This document shows positions 17,779-27,439 of a DNA stretch of 64,000 nucleotides, piece after piece (positions within the stretch are counted from its first letter, which is position 1; every line of letters starts with the position of its first letter). Source of the DNA: Cellulomonas fimi ATCC 484 (GTDB lineage Bacteria; Actinomycetota; Actinomycetes; Actinomycetales; Cellulomonadaceae); assembly GCF_000212695.1 (NCBI RefSeq), contig NC_015514.1, forward strand, positions 1,922,001-1,986,000, read 5' to 3'. A program made the translations under genes and the position numbers. The notes below the pieces were generated by a model. It was not told the DNA's origin and searched no databases. It saw only the letters and a program-made list of their open reading frames with translations.

Positions 17779-18195
17779 TCAGGCGACCGGGACGAGCACC
17801 TCGACGTTCTTCGTGGCGGCGCCGTTGACCTTCGCCGCGCCGTCGTACACGGCAGTCAGCCGGTGGGTGCCGGGCGCGAGGTCGACGGCCACGACACCGG
17901 TGCCGCTCGAGGCCAGCGTGCCGGACGCGATGACGACGCCCCCGTCGAGCAGGCGGTAGGTGCCGCTGACGGCGGTGTTCGCGGGCGCCTTCACGGTGAT
18001 GGTCGCGGTGACGTCACCGGGCGCCGGCGTCTCGGGCAGCGGGTTGACTCGCAGCTGCACCTGCGGGAGGACGTGGGCGACGGCGGGCGGGGCGGGGACC
18101 GGCTGCTTCGGTGCGGCGGCTGCGCTGCCCGCGGTCGCGAGCCCCAGGGCGGCGGTGACGGAGAGGACGACGGCGATGCGACGGGTGGAGCTCAT
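17779..18195 (-). CDS. Secreted Ig-like (bacterial Big-type) domain protein
   Basis: A 138-residue secreted protein. A signal peptide occupies residues 1 to about 28 (cleavage after GSAAAA), then a proline-rich segment, then one immunoglobulin-like domain of the Big_3 type, recognisable by PGTHRLTAVYDG near its end. Such domains are usually adhesion or spacer modules; this protein has only one and no anchor, so its function is unknown. The ATG at 18195 has AGGAG six bases upstream. A perfect terminator follows the stop. Confidence 0.8.
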   Translation of the reverse strand: MSSTRRIAVVLSVTAALGLATAGSAAAAPKQPVPAPPAVAHVLPQVQLRVNPLPETPAPGDVTATITVKAPANTAVSGTYRLLDGGVVIASGTLASSGTGVVAVDLAPGTHRLTAVYDGAAKVNGAATKNVEVLVPVA

Positions 18196-18356
18196 GAGCT
18201 TCTCCTGCGTGACGGTGACGCGGACCGGGCGGCCCACACCTCTCTTCGGACACCCGAGCGGGTTGCGTAGCGGCGGCGCGGCGGGTTCACCCGCCCGGCA
18301 CTGCGCCGGTGGCGCGCTCCGCACGGCGGGTGGCGCGGAGGGCCTCGCCGCGCACC

Positions 18357-18362
18357 TACGCT
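18357..18362 (+). promoter_or_regulatory. -10 box of the jetABC operon
   Basis: TACGCT lies eight bases before the ATG at 18371, so the operon message is probably leaderless. No Shine-Dalgarno sequence is present before this start. Confidence 0.5.
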
Positions 18363-18370
18363 GTGCGGCG

Positions 18371-19843
18371 ATGATCACTCGTGCCGAAGGGGCGTACCTG
18401 GGCGCCCTCCGGGCCTTCCAGAACCCGATGCTCGACCTGCTCCACAAGCGGCACGCCCCGCTCGTCGTGGCGCTGCTGTCCTCGGTGTTCACCGCCGAGC
18501 GCCCCACGGTTCCCGTCGCCGACGCGCACACCGAGATCGGCGACGCCCTGGACCAGCTGCGAGCCGCCGGGTACGAGGACGGGCTGCCCGTGGGTCCGGC
18601 GCGGGACCTGTGCCGCCAGTGGGCGGACGCCGGGTGGCTCGTGCGGCAGGTGCTCGACGACGACGTCGAGGCCTACCGCCTGTCCGCGCACGCCGTCGGC
18701 GCGCTGGAGGTCGCCGGCCGGGCGGGCGGCACGGGCGCGCGCGTGTCGAAGTCCCGCGTCCGCACGCTCCTGGAGGCGGTCGACCGGCTCGCGCAGGACG
18801 CCGACCCCGACGTGATGGTCCGGGTCGCACGGCTCGACGCGCAGGTCCGCGAGCTGCAGGCGGAGCTCGAGCGGCTCGAGCGCACCGGGACGGTCGACGA
18901 GGTCGACGAGGAGGAGCTCCTCGAGGAGGCCGAGAACGTCCTCCACCTCGTGCGTGAGCTGCCGGGCGACTTCGCGCGCGTCGCCGAGTCCATCAAGGCC
19001 ATGCAGCGCGACGTCGTGACCGCGCTGCGGCAGGACGAGCGCCCCACGGGCGACGTGCTGCGCGAGTACCTGGAGCGCGGCGAGCACGTCATGGAGTCCA
19101 CCGCGGAGGGCCGTGCGTTCGCCGGCGCGCTGCGGCTCATCGGCGACCCGCACCGGCTCGACGGGCTCTCGACGCAGCTCGGGCTCGTCCTGCGGCACCG
19201 CTTCACGCGCCGGCTCACGCCGCAGCAGCGCACCGACCTGCGCGAGGTCGGCCGGCGGATCGAGCAGGGCCTCGACCAGGTGTTCACGGCGCAGCGCGAG
19301 GCGTCGTACGTCATCACGACGCAGGTCCGCAACCACGACCCGCTGCGCGACCGGCAGGTCGACGACCTGCTGCGCGACGTCATGACCGGCCTCCAGTCGT
19401 GGATGCCGCTCGCGCGTCGCGGGCAGGCCGTCGAGCCCCTGCGCCGCCTCCCGGTCGCCGAGGTCGAGCACCTGCGGCAGTCCGCGGGCGACCTGCGACC
19501 GCCCGAGCCGCCCGCGCCGCTGGCGGCCTGGGACGACGACGACCTCGGTGCGGACGACCACGAGGTGCGGGCGTGGGGCGGCCCGCACTACGCCGAGCTG
19601 CACGACCACCTGCGCACGTTCGCGCCCGACGAGCCCGTCGACGTCGCGGCGGCCTTCCAGGCGGCACCTGCGCCGCTGCGACGGCCGGTGGACCTGCTCG
19701 GGCTGCTGGAGATCGCCGACCAGCTCGGGATGACCGAGACGGGCGAGCTCGCGTACGTCGACGCGGTCCGGCCGGACGGCACCCGCCGCCGGTTCGCTTT
19801 CGGCGGCGTGACGACACGGACGAAGGACGAGGACGATGCCTGA
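18371..19843 (+). CDS. jetA: JetA/MksF kleisin-like subunit (DUF3375) of Wadjet condensin
   Basis: This 490-residue protein matches DUF3375, the JetA (MksF) subunit of the Wadjet plasmid-defence condensin. It starts with a winged-helix-type region ([22 protein letters not shown]), followed by a coiled-coil stretch at about 145-215 and a helical C-terminal half, the expected kleisin-like layout. In known systems it bridges the JetC ATPase heads together with JetB. Its last codons overlap the start of jetB. The start ATG at 18371 gives the family-typical length. The set here is jetA-jetB-jetC with no jetD. Confidence 0.92.
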   Translation: MITRAEGAYLGALRAFQNPMLDLLHKRHAPLVVALLSSVFTAERPTVPVADAHTEIGDALDQLRAAGYEDGLPVGPARDLCRQWADAGWLVRQVLDDDVEAYRLSAHAVGALEVAGRAGGTGARVSKSRVRTLLEAVDRLAQDADPDVMVRVARLDAQVRELQAELERLERTGTVDEVDEEELLEEAENVLHLVRELPGDFARVAESIKAMQRDVVTALRQDERPTGDVLREYLERGEHVMESTAEGRAFAGALRLIGDPHRLDGLSTQLGLVLRHRFTRRLTPQQRTDLREVGRRIEQGLDQVFTAQREASYVITTQVRNHDPLRDRQVDDLLRDVMTGLQSWMPLARRGQAVEPLRRLPVAEVEHLRQSAGDLRPPEPPAPLAAWDDDDLGADDHEVRAWGGPHYAELHDHLRTFAPDEPVDVAAAFQAAPAPLRRPVDLLGLLEIADQLGMTETGELAYVDAVRPDGTRRRFAFGGVTTRTKDEDDA

Positions 19844-20660
19844 GACGACCGCCGACGTGACGGCCGCCGACGTGACGGCCGACGACGTGACGGCCGACGA
19901 CGTGACGGCCGACGACGTGACGGCTGACGACGTGACGGCCGCCGACGACGTGGCCGCCGACGAGGGGGAGCGCGGCGGCTTCATCGCGCCCGTGCCCATG
20001 GAGGAGGACCCCGCCGAGCTGTTCGCGGGGGACACGGGCACGCTCGACGCCGACGTGCGCCGCGTGCTCGTCAGGCTGCTGCAGCGCCGCTACCTGCTCG
20101 CCGAGCGCAGCCCCGCCCAGTGGCGCACCCTCCTGGAGAACCAGCAGGTCGTCGAGTCGCGGCTGCACGACCTGTTCGTGCACCTCGTCGTCGACCACGA
20201 CCGCGGCATCGCCTACAAGAGGCAGGTGCGGTCCGCCGAGCTCGACGTCCCGGTGCTGCTGCGCGACGACGCGTACTCGCGCGCCGAGACCCTCGTCCTG
20301 GTGCACCTGCGGACCGTCTACCAGCGCGAGCGCGGCGCGGGGGAGGCGTCGGTGCGCGTCGACGTGGAGGAGCTCGAGCAGACCGCGCTCACCTACTTCG
20401 ACGCCGACGACACCAACGTCGCCGGGCAGCAGCGCGAGATCCGCGGCGCGGTCGCGCGGCTCGCGAAGGAAGGGCTCATCGAGGAGGAGTCGGAGGGCCG
20501 CTACCGCGTGACGCCGCTCGTCGAGGTCGTGCTGAGCAACGAGCGGCTCGTCGAGCTGCGCGGGTGGCTGCGCGAGCAGGCGGACCGCCGCGCCGCAGGC
20601 CCCGACGACGGCCCGGGCGCCGACCACGAGACGGCCGACGCCGAGGAGGTCGCACGATGA
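19836..20660 (+). CDS. jetB: JetB/MksE subunit (DUF4194) of Wadjet condensin
   Basis: A 274-residue DUF4194 protein, the JetB (MksE) partner that binds the kleisin. The conserved core with winged-helix character runs from about residue 60 to 240 ([34 protein letters not shown]). The N-terminal 40 residues are an acidic low-complexity tail made of six near-identical DVTAD units, which is not part of the family core. Its ATG lies eight bases before the end of jetA and its stop overlaps the jetC start (ATGA), so the three proteins are translationally coupled and probably made in fixed ratio. Confidence 0.9.
   Translation: MPETTADVTAADVTADDVTADDVTADDVTADDVTAADDVAADEGERGGFIAPVPMEEDPAELFAGDTGTLDADVRRVLVRLLQRRYLLAERSPAQWRTLLENQQVVESRLHDLFVHLVVDHDRGIAYKRQVRSAELDVPVLLRDDAYSRAETLVLVHLRTVYQRERGAGEASVRVDVEELEQTALTYFDADDTNVAGQQREIRGAVARLAKEGLIEEESEGRYRVTPLVEVVLSNERLVELRGWLREQADRRAAGPDDGPGADHETADAEEVAR
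19854..19943 (+). repeat. 15-bp tandem repeat inside jetB
   Basis: Six consecutive copies of GACGTGACGGCCGAC (or variants ending GCC) encode DVTAD or DVTAA. The copies are almost identical at the DNA level, so the number is likely to vary between strains by slippage in steps of five residues. Confidence 0.9.
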
Positions 20661-23600
20661 CGATGGTCGACTCGCTGTTCGGGCTCATCCCGGCGGCGTC
20701 CACCGGGCAGCAGTGGGTCGCGCGCGACCTGCAGCTCGTCAACTGGGGCGGCTACGACGGTCACCACCGGGTGCGCCTGGCGTCCACCGCGACGCTGCTG
20801 TCGGGCGGCTCCGGCTCGGGCAAGTCCACGCTCATGGACGCCTACATCGCGCTGCTCATGCCGCACACGACGCCGTTCAACGGCGCGTCGAACGGCGGGG
20901 TCGTCGGGCGGCCGCGCGGCAAGGACCAGCGCAACGTGCTGTCCTACGCGCGCGGCAAGCTCGACGAGTCGCGCACCGAGGACGGCACCCGCCAGCGCGT
21001 GCTGCGCGGCGACGGGCAGGACACGTGGTCGGCCATCGCGATGACGTGGACGGACCAGTCCGGCACCGAGCTGACGGCGGTGCGCGCCTGGTACGTGCCG
21101 TCGGCCGCGCGCACGCTCGAGGACGTCACGGCCGTGCGCGCGACCGTCGACGGCGCGTTCGACCTGCGCGAGCTCGAGCACGCCGCGAGCCAGCGCCTCG
21201 CGCGCGCCGCCGTGACCGCCGCGGGCCTGACGTGCTTCGACACCGACCGCGACTTCACCGCGCGGCTGCACTCGTCGCTCGGGATCGGTGCCGCGGGCGA
21301 CGGCAACCGGGCGGTTGCGCTGCTCGGCCGCATCCAGGCGGGGCAGCAGATCACGACGGTCGACGCCCTCTACAAGGCGATGGTGCTCGAGGAGCCGGAC
21401 ACGTTCGCGACCGCCGACGCGGTCGTCGAGCAGTTCGACAAGCTCACCGGGACGCGCGAGCAGATGATCACCGCGCGCCAGCAGGTCAAGGCGCTCGAGC
21501 CGATCCGCGAGCTGCGCGCGACCGTCGAGGCGGGGCACGAGCGGCTGCGGGTCATCGACCGGATCGGCTCGTTCGCCGACGGCACGTCGCCCGCCGCGCT
21601 GTGGCGGCACGAGCGCCGCCTCGGCCTGCTGCGCGACGTCGAGGAGGACCTGCAGCACCGCCACCAGCAGGCGCAGCGCCGCACCGCCGAGACCGCGGCA
21701 CGGGTCAGTGCCGCGCGCGCCGAGCTCGACGGCGTCAAGGAGGCGCTGTGGTCCTCGGGCGGCGACCGGCTCGCGACCGCGCAGCGCGAGCTCGCGGCGA
21801 CCCGCGTCCGCCGCGACGACGCCGCCCGCGCCCGGGCCCGCCTCGACGACGTCCTGCGCCCGCTGGGGGTGCGCGTCGGCAGCGAGGCGGACCTCGCCGC
21901 GCTCGTCGCCCGCTCGCAGGCCGCGCTGCACGACGCCGACACGAAGGCCGCGGCACGGCAGGCGCTGTTCGACGCGATGCAGGCGAAGAAGGAGGCCGGG
22001 GCCGACGTCGCGGAGCTGCGCGCGGAGCGCGCCGCCGTCGCGAGCCGTCGCGACAACATCCCCGGCGACCTGCACGCCGCGCGCGCGGCGCTCGCGCAGG
22101 CGGCGGGCCTGAGCACGGACGAGCTGCCGTTCGTCGCCGAGCTCATCGAGGTCCGCACCGAGCACGAGCCGTGGCGGGACGCGTTCAACCTCGCGCTGGG
22201 CGGGTTCGCGACGCGCATCCTGCTCGACGTCGCGCACCTGGCCGCGTTCCGGCGCGCGATCGACGCCGTGCCCCTCGCGCGCCGGATCCGGTTCGAGGGC
22301 GTCCCGACGGGCATCCGCGACGACATCGGCCTCGACGTGCGGACGCTGCCCGGGCGGCTCGACTACCGCAGCGGCCCGTTCACGGGCTGGCTGCGCAGCG
22401 AGCTGTCGCGCCGCTTCTCCTACGTGTGCGTCGACACCCCGGGCGAGCTCTCTCAGCACGCCAAGGCGCTCACGCGCAGCGGCCAGGTGTCCGAGGGCAC
22501 GCAGGGCGCGCACGGCGGGCAGGGGTTCGCGAACCTGCTCGGGTTCACCAACACGCGCCGGCTCGCGCACCTCGACGAGCAGATCGCGCGCGCCGAGCGC
22601 CGCCGCGCGCTCGCGGAGGACCGGGTCGTGGACGCCGAGCGGGACCTCGACCGGCACGAGGAGCAGCTCGCGGCGCACCGCGCGCTCGCCGACGTCTCGT
22701 GGGACCAGGTCGACGTCGCCGCGGCGGACGCCGAGCTGGCCCGCTGGGAGCAGGTCGTCACCGACCTGTCGTCGGGCAACCCGGAGGTCACGCGCCTGCA
22801 GGACCGCGCGCGCGAGCTCGAGCAGACCATCCAGCGCCTCACGGAGGACCTCGGCCGCACCAAGGGCGACGCCGAGGCGCTCGCCGCGCGCTGGTCGGCG
22901 GTCACCGACGAGGTCGACGAGGCGCAGCGCGCGCTCGACGACGCGCAGGACGCGGGCACGACCGTCGGCGCCGGCGAGCGCACCTACCTCGACGGCCTGC
23001 TCGGCCAGGACGCCGCGGTGCCCGGCGCGGGCGAGCCGGCGGCGGCGCTGGCCGAGTTCGACGGCGTCCTGGCCCGTGCCGGCGAGGTGCTCGCGGCCGC
23101 GCGGCTCGCCGCGCAGCAGACCGTGGCCACGGCCCGCGACGCGCTGCGCCGCACGTTCGAGACGTTCGTCGAGCGCTGGCCCGACCCCGACCTCGGCACC
23201 GACCCGGACGAGTCGTACGGCGACTTCGCGCGCGTCCTGGCCGACCTGGAGACGAGCGGCCTGCACGAGCTCGAGGCCGACTGGCGCCGGAGCCTCCTGC
23301 GGCTGTCCGGCAACGACCTCACCGACCTGCACCACGCGCTGAGCCGGTCCGTGCGGGAGATCAAGGAGCGCATCCAGCCGGTCAACGACATCCTGGCCGA
23401 CCTGCCGTTCGCCGACGACGACCACCGGCTGCGGATCGACGCGCGCGACACGCAGTCGACCGTCGTCGCCCGCTTCCGCAAGGAGCTGCGCGACCTGCGG
23501 GAGGTCCTCGCCACGGACGCGACGGACGCCGAGCGCGAGCGGCGGTACGTGCGCATGGCCAAGGTCATCGACCGGATCCGCCGCACCTCGCCGGATTTCG

Positions 23601-24013
23601 CCGACCTCGTCGACGTGCGCCGCCACGTGCGGCTGTCCGCCGAGAAGGTGGACCTCGAGGGCAACCACGTCGCGCTGTACGACCACATCGGCGAGAAGTC
23701 CGGCGGCGAGTCGCAGGAGCTCGTCGCGTTCATCGTCGGTGCCGCGCTGCGCTACCAGCTCGGCGACGCCGGCGCGGAGCGACCCCGGTACGCGCCGGTG
23801 TTCCTCGACGAGGCCCTCATCAAGGCCGACGCGCGGTTCACGGGCCGCGCGATCGGGGCGTGGCGCGGGCTCGGCTTCCAGCTGGTGATCGGTGCGCCCA
23901 ACGACAAGTTCAGCGCCCTCGAGCCGCACGTCGACGTCAAGTACGTCGTCCTCAAGGACGCGTCGGGCCGCTCCCGCACGAAGCCGATCGCGGGGGTCGC
24001 GGCGCCGTCCTGA
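20657..24013 (+). CDS. jetC: JetC/MksB SMC-like ATPase of Wadjet condensin
   Basis: This 1118-residue ATPase is the JetC (MksB) motor of the Wadjet/MksBEF condensin. Walker [10 protein letters not shown] is at 50-58 with Lys56, followed by long coiled coils with a hinge near 480-560, then the signature SGGESQ at 1015-1020 and Walker B FLDEA with Asp1051 and Glu1052. All ATPase motifs are therefore intact. The ATG at 20657 overlaps the jetB stop and has GGAGG upstream. Known Wadjet operons continue with jetD, a topoisomerase VI-like nuclease subunit; here the next gene, 191 bases on, is a PAS protein. The complex could act as a chromosome condensin, or could rely on a nuclease encoded elsewhere. 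Confidence 0.93.
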   Translation: MTMVDSLFGLIPAASTGQQWVARDLQLVNWGGYDGHHRVRLASTATLLSGGSGSGKSTLMDAYIALLMPHTTPFNGASNGGVVGRPRGKDQRNVLSYARGKLDESRTEDGTRQRVLRGDGQDTWSAIAMTWTDQSGTELTAVRAWYVPSAARTLEDVTAVRATVDGAFDLRELEHAASQRLARAAVTAAGLTCFDTDRDFTARLHSSLGIGAAGDGNRAVALLGRIQAGQQITTVDALYKAMVLEEPDTFATADAVVEQFDKLTGTREQMITARQQVKALEPIRELRATVEAGHERLRVIDRIGSFADGTSPAALWRHERRLGLLRDVEEDLQHRHQQAQRRTAETAARVSAARAELDGVKEALWSSGGDRLATAQRELAATRVRRDDAARARARLDDVLRPLGVRVGSEADLAALVARSQAALHDADTKAAARQALFDAMQAKKEAGADVAELRAERAAVASRRDNIPGDLHAARAALAQAAGLSTDELPFVAELIEVRTEHEPWRDAFNLALGGFATRILLDVAHLAAFRRAIDAVPLARRIRFEGVPTGIRDDIGLDVRTLPGRLDYRSGPFTGWLRSELSRRFSYVCVDTPGELSQHAKALTRSGQVSEGTQGAHGGQGFANLLGFTNTRRLAHLDEQIARAERRRALAEDRVVDAERDLDRHEEQLAAHRALADVSWDQVDVAAADAELARWEQVVTDLSSGNPEVTRLQDRARELEQTIQRLTEDLGRTKGDAEALAARWSAVTDEVDEAQRALDDAQDAGTTVGAGERTYLDGLLGQDAAVPGAGEPAAALAEFDGVLARAGEVLAAARLAAQQTVATARDALRRTFETFVERWPDPDLGTDPDESYGDFARVLADLETSGLHELEADWRRSLLRLSGNDLTDLHHALSRSVREIKERIQPVNDILADLPFADDDHRLRIDARDTQSTVVARFRKELRDLREVLATDATDAERERRYVRMAKVIDRIRRTSPDFADLVDVRRHVRLSAEKVDLEGNHVALYDHIGEKSGGESQELVAFIVGAALRYQLGDAGAERPRYAPVFLDEALIKADARFTGRAIGAWRGLGFQLVIGAPNDKFSALEPHVDVKYVVLKDASGRSRTKPIAGVAAPS

Positions 24014-24204
24014 CGTCGGCCCGTGGCGCCCGTCACAGCGCGGCGGCGCGGTGCACGGGACCAAGGTCCCGGTCGTCGCGGGAGGTCGGGGCGAAGTGGA
24101 GGGTGCGTCACCCGTTCGGCGCGCCGGGTCGCTTCCTCGGACGTCCCCGGCACGGCACGGTCGGCACGTTGCGCGCCGCGCAGCACCGACCGCGAGGGGT
24201 GGAC

Positions 24205-24750
24205 GTGCGCATCGCTGTGACGCCGACGGCCGAGGAGAGGACGTTCGGGGCCGAGGAGATCATCGTCTCCAAGACCGACCTGCAGGGCCGCATCACCTAT
24301 GCCAACGACGTGTTCGTCCGCGTGAGCGGGTACCCGCGCGCCGAGCTCGCGGGCCGGCCGCACTCCCTCATCCGGCACCCCGACATGCCGCGCGCGATCT
24401 TCCGGACGCTGTGGCAGACCGTGCAGGGTGGCCAGGAGATCTTCGCCTACGTGAAGAACCTGGCGGCCGACGGCGCCTTCTACTGGGTGCTCGCGCACGT
24501 CACGCCCTCGACGGACGTGCACGGCGCGGCCGTCGGCTACCACTCCAACCGGCGCCTGCCCGCTCCCGCCGCCGTGCGTGCGGTCGAGGACGTCTACCGC
24601 GTGCTGCTCGACGAGGAGCGCCGGCACGGCACCGGCAACGCCGCCGTCGACGCGTCGTCGGCGCTGCTCGCGGACCTGCTCGCGCGCGACGGCGTCACGT
24701 ACGACGAGTGGGTGTGGGGCGTCGTGAACGGCCACGGGGGCCTGCGGTGA
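24205..24750 (+). CDS. Aer-like PAS sensor protein
   Basis: This 181-residue soluble protein is mainly one PAS domain (residues about 10-120) very like the FAD-binding PAS of the aerotaxis receptor Aer: ITYANDVFVRVSGY, then LAGRPHSLIRHPDMP, then a FYWVLAHVTP strand. The start is the GTG at 24205 with GAGGGG upstream. Its stop overlaps the start of the next gene, a membrane-free chemoreceptor signalling domain, so sensor and signaller look like one receptor split into two proteins. Redox or oxygen sensing is inferred from the Aer resemblance; whether FAD binds cannot be seen. Confidence 0.85.
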   Translation: MRIAVTPTAEERTFGAEEIIVSKTDLQGRITYANDVFVRVSGYPRAELAGRPHSLIRHPDMPRAIFRTLWQTVQGGQEIFAYVKNLAADGAFYWVLAHVTPSTDVHGAAVGYHSNRRLPAPAAVRAVEDVYRVLLDEERRHGTGNAAVDASSALLADLLARDGVTYDEWVWGVVNGHGGLR

Positions 24751-25631
24751 GGCGGGCACGCGACGCCGCCACGGCGCCCGTCCCGCTCGACGGCGGCGCG
24801 CTCGCGCCCGTCGTGGCGACGCTGCGCCGCGCCGCCGGGGGCGACCTCGAGGCACGCGTGCCCGAGCTGGCCGACCCCGCGCTCGCCGAGCTCGGGGACG
24901 GCCTCAACGCGCTGCTCGACGTCGTCGACGCGTTCGTCCGTGAGTCGGGCGCGGCGCTCACGGCGGCCGCCGAGGGACGGTTCCACCGCACGCTCGTCGA
25001 GCGGGGCATGCCGGGCGCCTACCGGGACGGCGCCCGCCGGATCAACGCCGCGCGCGACGCCATGCGCGACGCCGCCGCGGCGGCCCAGGAGCAGGAGCGC
25101 GTGCGCACGGAGATCGGGACGCAGGCGGTGGAGGTCTCGCAGCACGTCGCGGCCGCGTCCACCGAGCTCGGGGCGTCCGCGGGGTCCCTGCGCCACTCAG
25201 TGCGCGAGGGCGTCGACGAGCTGGCCTCCACGGTCGAGCTCGTGGGCCGGCTGCGTGAGGCGTCGGCCACGATCGGCGCGGCGGTCACGCTCATCCAGGA
25301 CGTGTCCGCACGGACCCGCCTGCTCGCGCTCAACGCGACGATCGAGGCCGCGCGGGCGGGTGACCGGGGCCGCGCCTTCGCGGTCGTCGCGGGCGAGGTG
25401 CGCTCGCTGTCGGACCGGGTCGCGAGCTCCTCCGCCGACATCGCCGACCAGGTCGCGCACGCGCAGGAGGCGTCCCGCGCGGTCGACGCGTCGATCGGGC
25501 GCGTCGCGACGCTCATCGCGGAGATCGACACGGCTGCGGCGGGCGTCGCCGACGCCGCGGGCCACGACGAGGGCGGGCTCGCGCGGATGGCGGAGACGCT
25601 GCGCGCGGACATCGGGCGCTTCGCGCACTGA
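24747..25631 (+). CDS. Soluble methyl-accepting chemotaxis signalling protein
   Basis: A 294-residue protein with no membrane segment. An N-terminal HAMP-like helical region (about 15-100) precedes a chemoreceptor signalling domain whose hairpin tip is clear: [20 protein letters not shown] followed by AVVAGEVRSLSDR. It would couple to CheA and CheW. The GTG start overlaps the stop of the PAS gene (GTGA), strongly suggesting a stoichiometric pair in which the PAS protein supplies the sensing module. The signalling domain is short for the family, and no cheA, cheW or flagellar gene is in the window. Confidence 0.87.
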   Translation: MRRARDAATAPVPLDGGALAPVVATLRRAAGGDLEARVPELADPALAELGDGLNALLDVVDAFVRESGAALTAAAEGRFHRTLVERGMPGAYRDGARRINAARDAMRDAAAAAQEQERVRTEIGTQAVEVSQHVAAASTELGASAGSLRHSVREGVDELASTVELVGRLREASATIGAAVTLIQDVSARTRLLALNATIEAARAGDRGRAFAVVAGEVRSLSDRVASSSADIADQVAHAQEASRAVDASIGRVATLIAEIDTAAAGVADAAGHDEGGLARMAETLRADIGRFAH

Positions 25632-25653
25632 CCTCGCGGCGCGGGCGTCCGTC

Positions 25654-26412
25654 TCAGGCCGGTCGGCGGAAGAGGGCCGCAACGAGGAAGTCGTGCGAGA
25701 ACACGTCCTGCCCGTTCCCCGCGGCGCGCGGCATGGGGCCGCCCGCGACGAGCTCGAGGTCGGCGAACACGTCCTGCAGCTCCTGCAGCGTGTACCCGAC
25801 GCCCTCGCCGAGCGCACCGGCGCGCAGCAGGGTCGCGTCGTCGTCGTCCGCCCCCATGCGCCCCGCCGCGAAGGTGCACAGGCCGAAGTAGCCGCCGGGG
25901 GCGAGCGACGCGGCGAGCGTGGCGCGGTAGCTGATGCGCCGGTGCGGGGCGAGGTGGTGGAAGCACCCCGAGTCGTAGACGAGGTCGAACGGCCCGCCGG
26001 GCACCGGCTCGCGCAGCACGTCCACGTCGACGTAGCGCAGGGTGCCCGCCCCGCCGAGCTCCCGGGCACGGGCGAGCGCCCCCGGTGCGATGTCGGCGCC
26101 GGTCACGGCGAGCCCGGCGTGCGCGAGCCAGCGGCTGTTGCGTCCCAGACCGCAGCCGACGTCGAGAGCGGTGCGCAGGTCGGGCAGCGGCAGGACCCCC
26201 TCGTCGTACCAGGAGACGAGGCTCGCGTCCGGGGCGTCCACGGCGAGCGGGTGGCCCGGCCGGGCGAGGACCTCGTCCCAGTGCGCAGCCGCCGCGCGGC
26301 TCGTCGCGTCCGCGCGCGCGTCGAACACGCCGTCCAGGAGGTCCAGCAGGTCCTCCACCGTCGCGACCCGCACCCGAACCACCCCACCCTCCGGCCGGTC
26401 CCACGCCGGCAC
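25654..26412 (-). CDS. Class I SAM-dependent methyltransferase
   Basis: This 252-residue protein has the methyltransferase fold: motif I ALDVGCGLGRNSRWLA at about 82-97, an acidic residue in GADIAPGAL, and motif FDLVYDSGCFHH. The GCFHHL segment resembles TehB/thiopurine-type methyltransferases, but the substrate is unknown. The start chosen is the GTG at 26412, which lies six bases after a TACGGT box; a GTG ten codons further in is possible. The gene is convergent with the chemoreceptor gene and divergent from the DUF1801 gene. Confidence 0.85.
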   Translation of the reverse strand: MPAWDRPEGGVVRVRVATVEDLLDLLDGVFDARADATSRAAAAHWDEVLARPGHPLAVDAPDASLVSWYDEGVLPLPDLRTALDVGCGLGRNSRWLAHAGLAVTGADIAPGALARARELGGAGTLRYVDVDVLREPVPGGPFDLVYDSGCFHHLAPHRRISYRATLAASLAPGGYFGLCTFAAGRMGADDDDATLLRAGALGEGVGYTLQELQDVFADLELVAGGPMPRAAGNGQDVFSHDFLVAALFRRPA

Positions 26413-26418
26413 GCGGGC

Positions 26419-26424
26419 ACCGTA
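26419..26424 (-). promoter_or_regulatory. -10 box of the methyltransferase gene
   Basis: TACGGT on the minus strand is six bases from the GTG at 26412; it decides the start and implies a leaderless message. Confidence 0.45.
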
Positions 26425-26453
26425 GCCCCTGGTCCGGGCGCGGTGGCGGGACC

Positions 26454-26459
26454 TACGGT
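26454..26459 (+). promoter_or_regulatory. -10 box of the DUF1801 gene
   Basis: TACGGT, seven bases before the ATG at 26467. It is back to back with the methyltransferase box 30 bases away. Confidence 0.45.
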
Positions 26460-26466
26460 GGGGGGC

Positions 26467-26862
26467 ATGGCCCGTGGCGACGCACCGGCGTCCACCGTCG
26501 AGGAGTACCTCGACGCCCTGCCCGCGGCCGACGCGGCAGCGCTGCGCCGGGTCCGTGACGAGATCCTGGCGCTGGTGCCGGGCGGCGACCAGCGGATCTC
26601 CTACCAGGTGCCGTGCGTGACGTACCGCGACCGGCCGCTCGTGAGCCTGTCGCGCGCGCGGGACCACCTGAGCCTGCACCTGCAGAGCCCGCCGCTGGCC
26701 CGGGCGCTCGCGGGCACCGTGACCGACGTCCGCTGGTCGGGCGCGACCGCGCACTTCACCGCGGACGCCCCGCCGAGCCGCGCGACGCTCGAGCAGGTCG
26801 TGCGGGGCCGCATCGCCGAGGTGGACGCGCGGCTCGACGCGCGCAGCGCCGGGCGCGGCTGA
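26467..26862 (+). CDS. DUF1801/YdhG-like domain protein
   Basis: This 131-residue protein has the YdhG/DUF1801 pattern: an N-terminal VEEYLDALP, then LRRVRDEILALVPG, then a region around ISYQVPCVTY and a beta-rich end with HLSLHLQSP. The family includes iron-chaperone frataxin-like folds, but function in actinobacteria is not established. It begins leaderless at the ATG 26467. The MmcQ/YjbR-like gene follows 11 bases on, so the two are probably cotranscribed. Confidence 0.8.
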   Translation: MARGDAPASTVEEYLDALPAADAAALRRVRDEILALVPGGDQRISYQVPCVTYRDRPLVSLSRARDHLSLHLQSPPLARALAGTVTDVRWSGATAHFTADAPPSRATLEQVVRGRIAEVDARLDARSAGRG

Positions 26863-26873
26863 GCCCCACGCCC

Positions 26874-27263
26874 ATGGCGACGTGGCAGGACGTGCGCGCG
26901 GCCGTCGCCGCGCTGCCCGACACCACCGAGCCGGACCCGCGCCGGTGGCGCGCGCACGGCCGGTCGCTCGTCTGGGAACGCCCCCTGCGGCGCAGCGACC
27001 ACGAGGCGCTCGGCGCCGACGCGTGGCCCGGCGACGTGCTCGGCCTGCGCACGCCGGACCTCGAGGCGAAGGACGTCCTGCTCGGCTCGGCGCCCGACGT
27101 GTACTTCACGACGCCGCACTTCGACGGCTACCCGGCCGTGCTCGTGCGGCTGGAGCGCCTGGCGCCCGACGAGCTCGCCGAGGTCGTCACCGAGACGTGG
27201 CTCGCGCTCGTGCCGAAGCGCACCGCTCGTGCCTGGCTGGACGCGCACCCGCCTGTCGACTGA
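26874..27263 (+). CDS. MmcQ/YjbR-like protein
   Basis: A 129-residue protein of the MmcQ/YjbR type, small alpha/beta proteins with a CyaY-like double-wing fold. Visible family features are WQDVRAAVAALP at the start, a SLVWERP strand, VYFTTPHFDGYPAVLVRL, and a C-terminal WLALVPKR. Some relatives bind DNA, but the cellular role is unknown. The ATG at 26874 follows the previous gene closely with no strong ribosome binding site. Confidence 0.8.
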   Translation: MATWQDVRAAVAALPDTTEPDPRRWRAHGRSLVWERPLRRSDHEALGADAWPGDVLGLRTPDLEAKDVLLGSAPDVYFTTPHFDGYPAVLVRLERLAPDELAEVVTETWLALVPKRTARAWLDAHPPVD

Positions 27264-27439
27264 CCCGCGCCACCGGAGGGTCTCGCCGCGCGCCCCACGC
27301 CAGGCACACACCCGGGCACGACGACAGGGACCGAGTTCCCGCCCGCGCCTGCGGGAACCGTGGGAGCATCCACCGCGCGGCGTTGCCGGGCTGACCGGCC
27401 CTCCGTACGTTGGGCTCCGACCGGACCGGGAAGGTGCGC

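Noticed and set aside
20501..24064. A 1187-codon open frame antisense to jetB and jetC
   Set aside because: It is the mirror of real genes with clear motifs; its protein is Arg/Val/Leu-rich with no domain, as expected for high-GC shadow frames.
24057..24070. Small hairpin GGGAC-CAAG-GTCCC after jetC as terminator
   Set aside because: Five-base stem, no T-run, and 44 bases past the stop; not stronger than chance in this GC.
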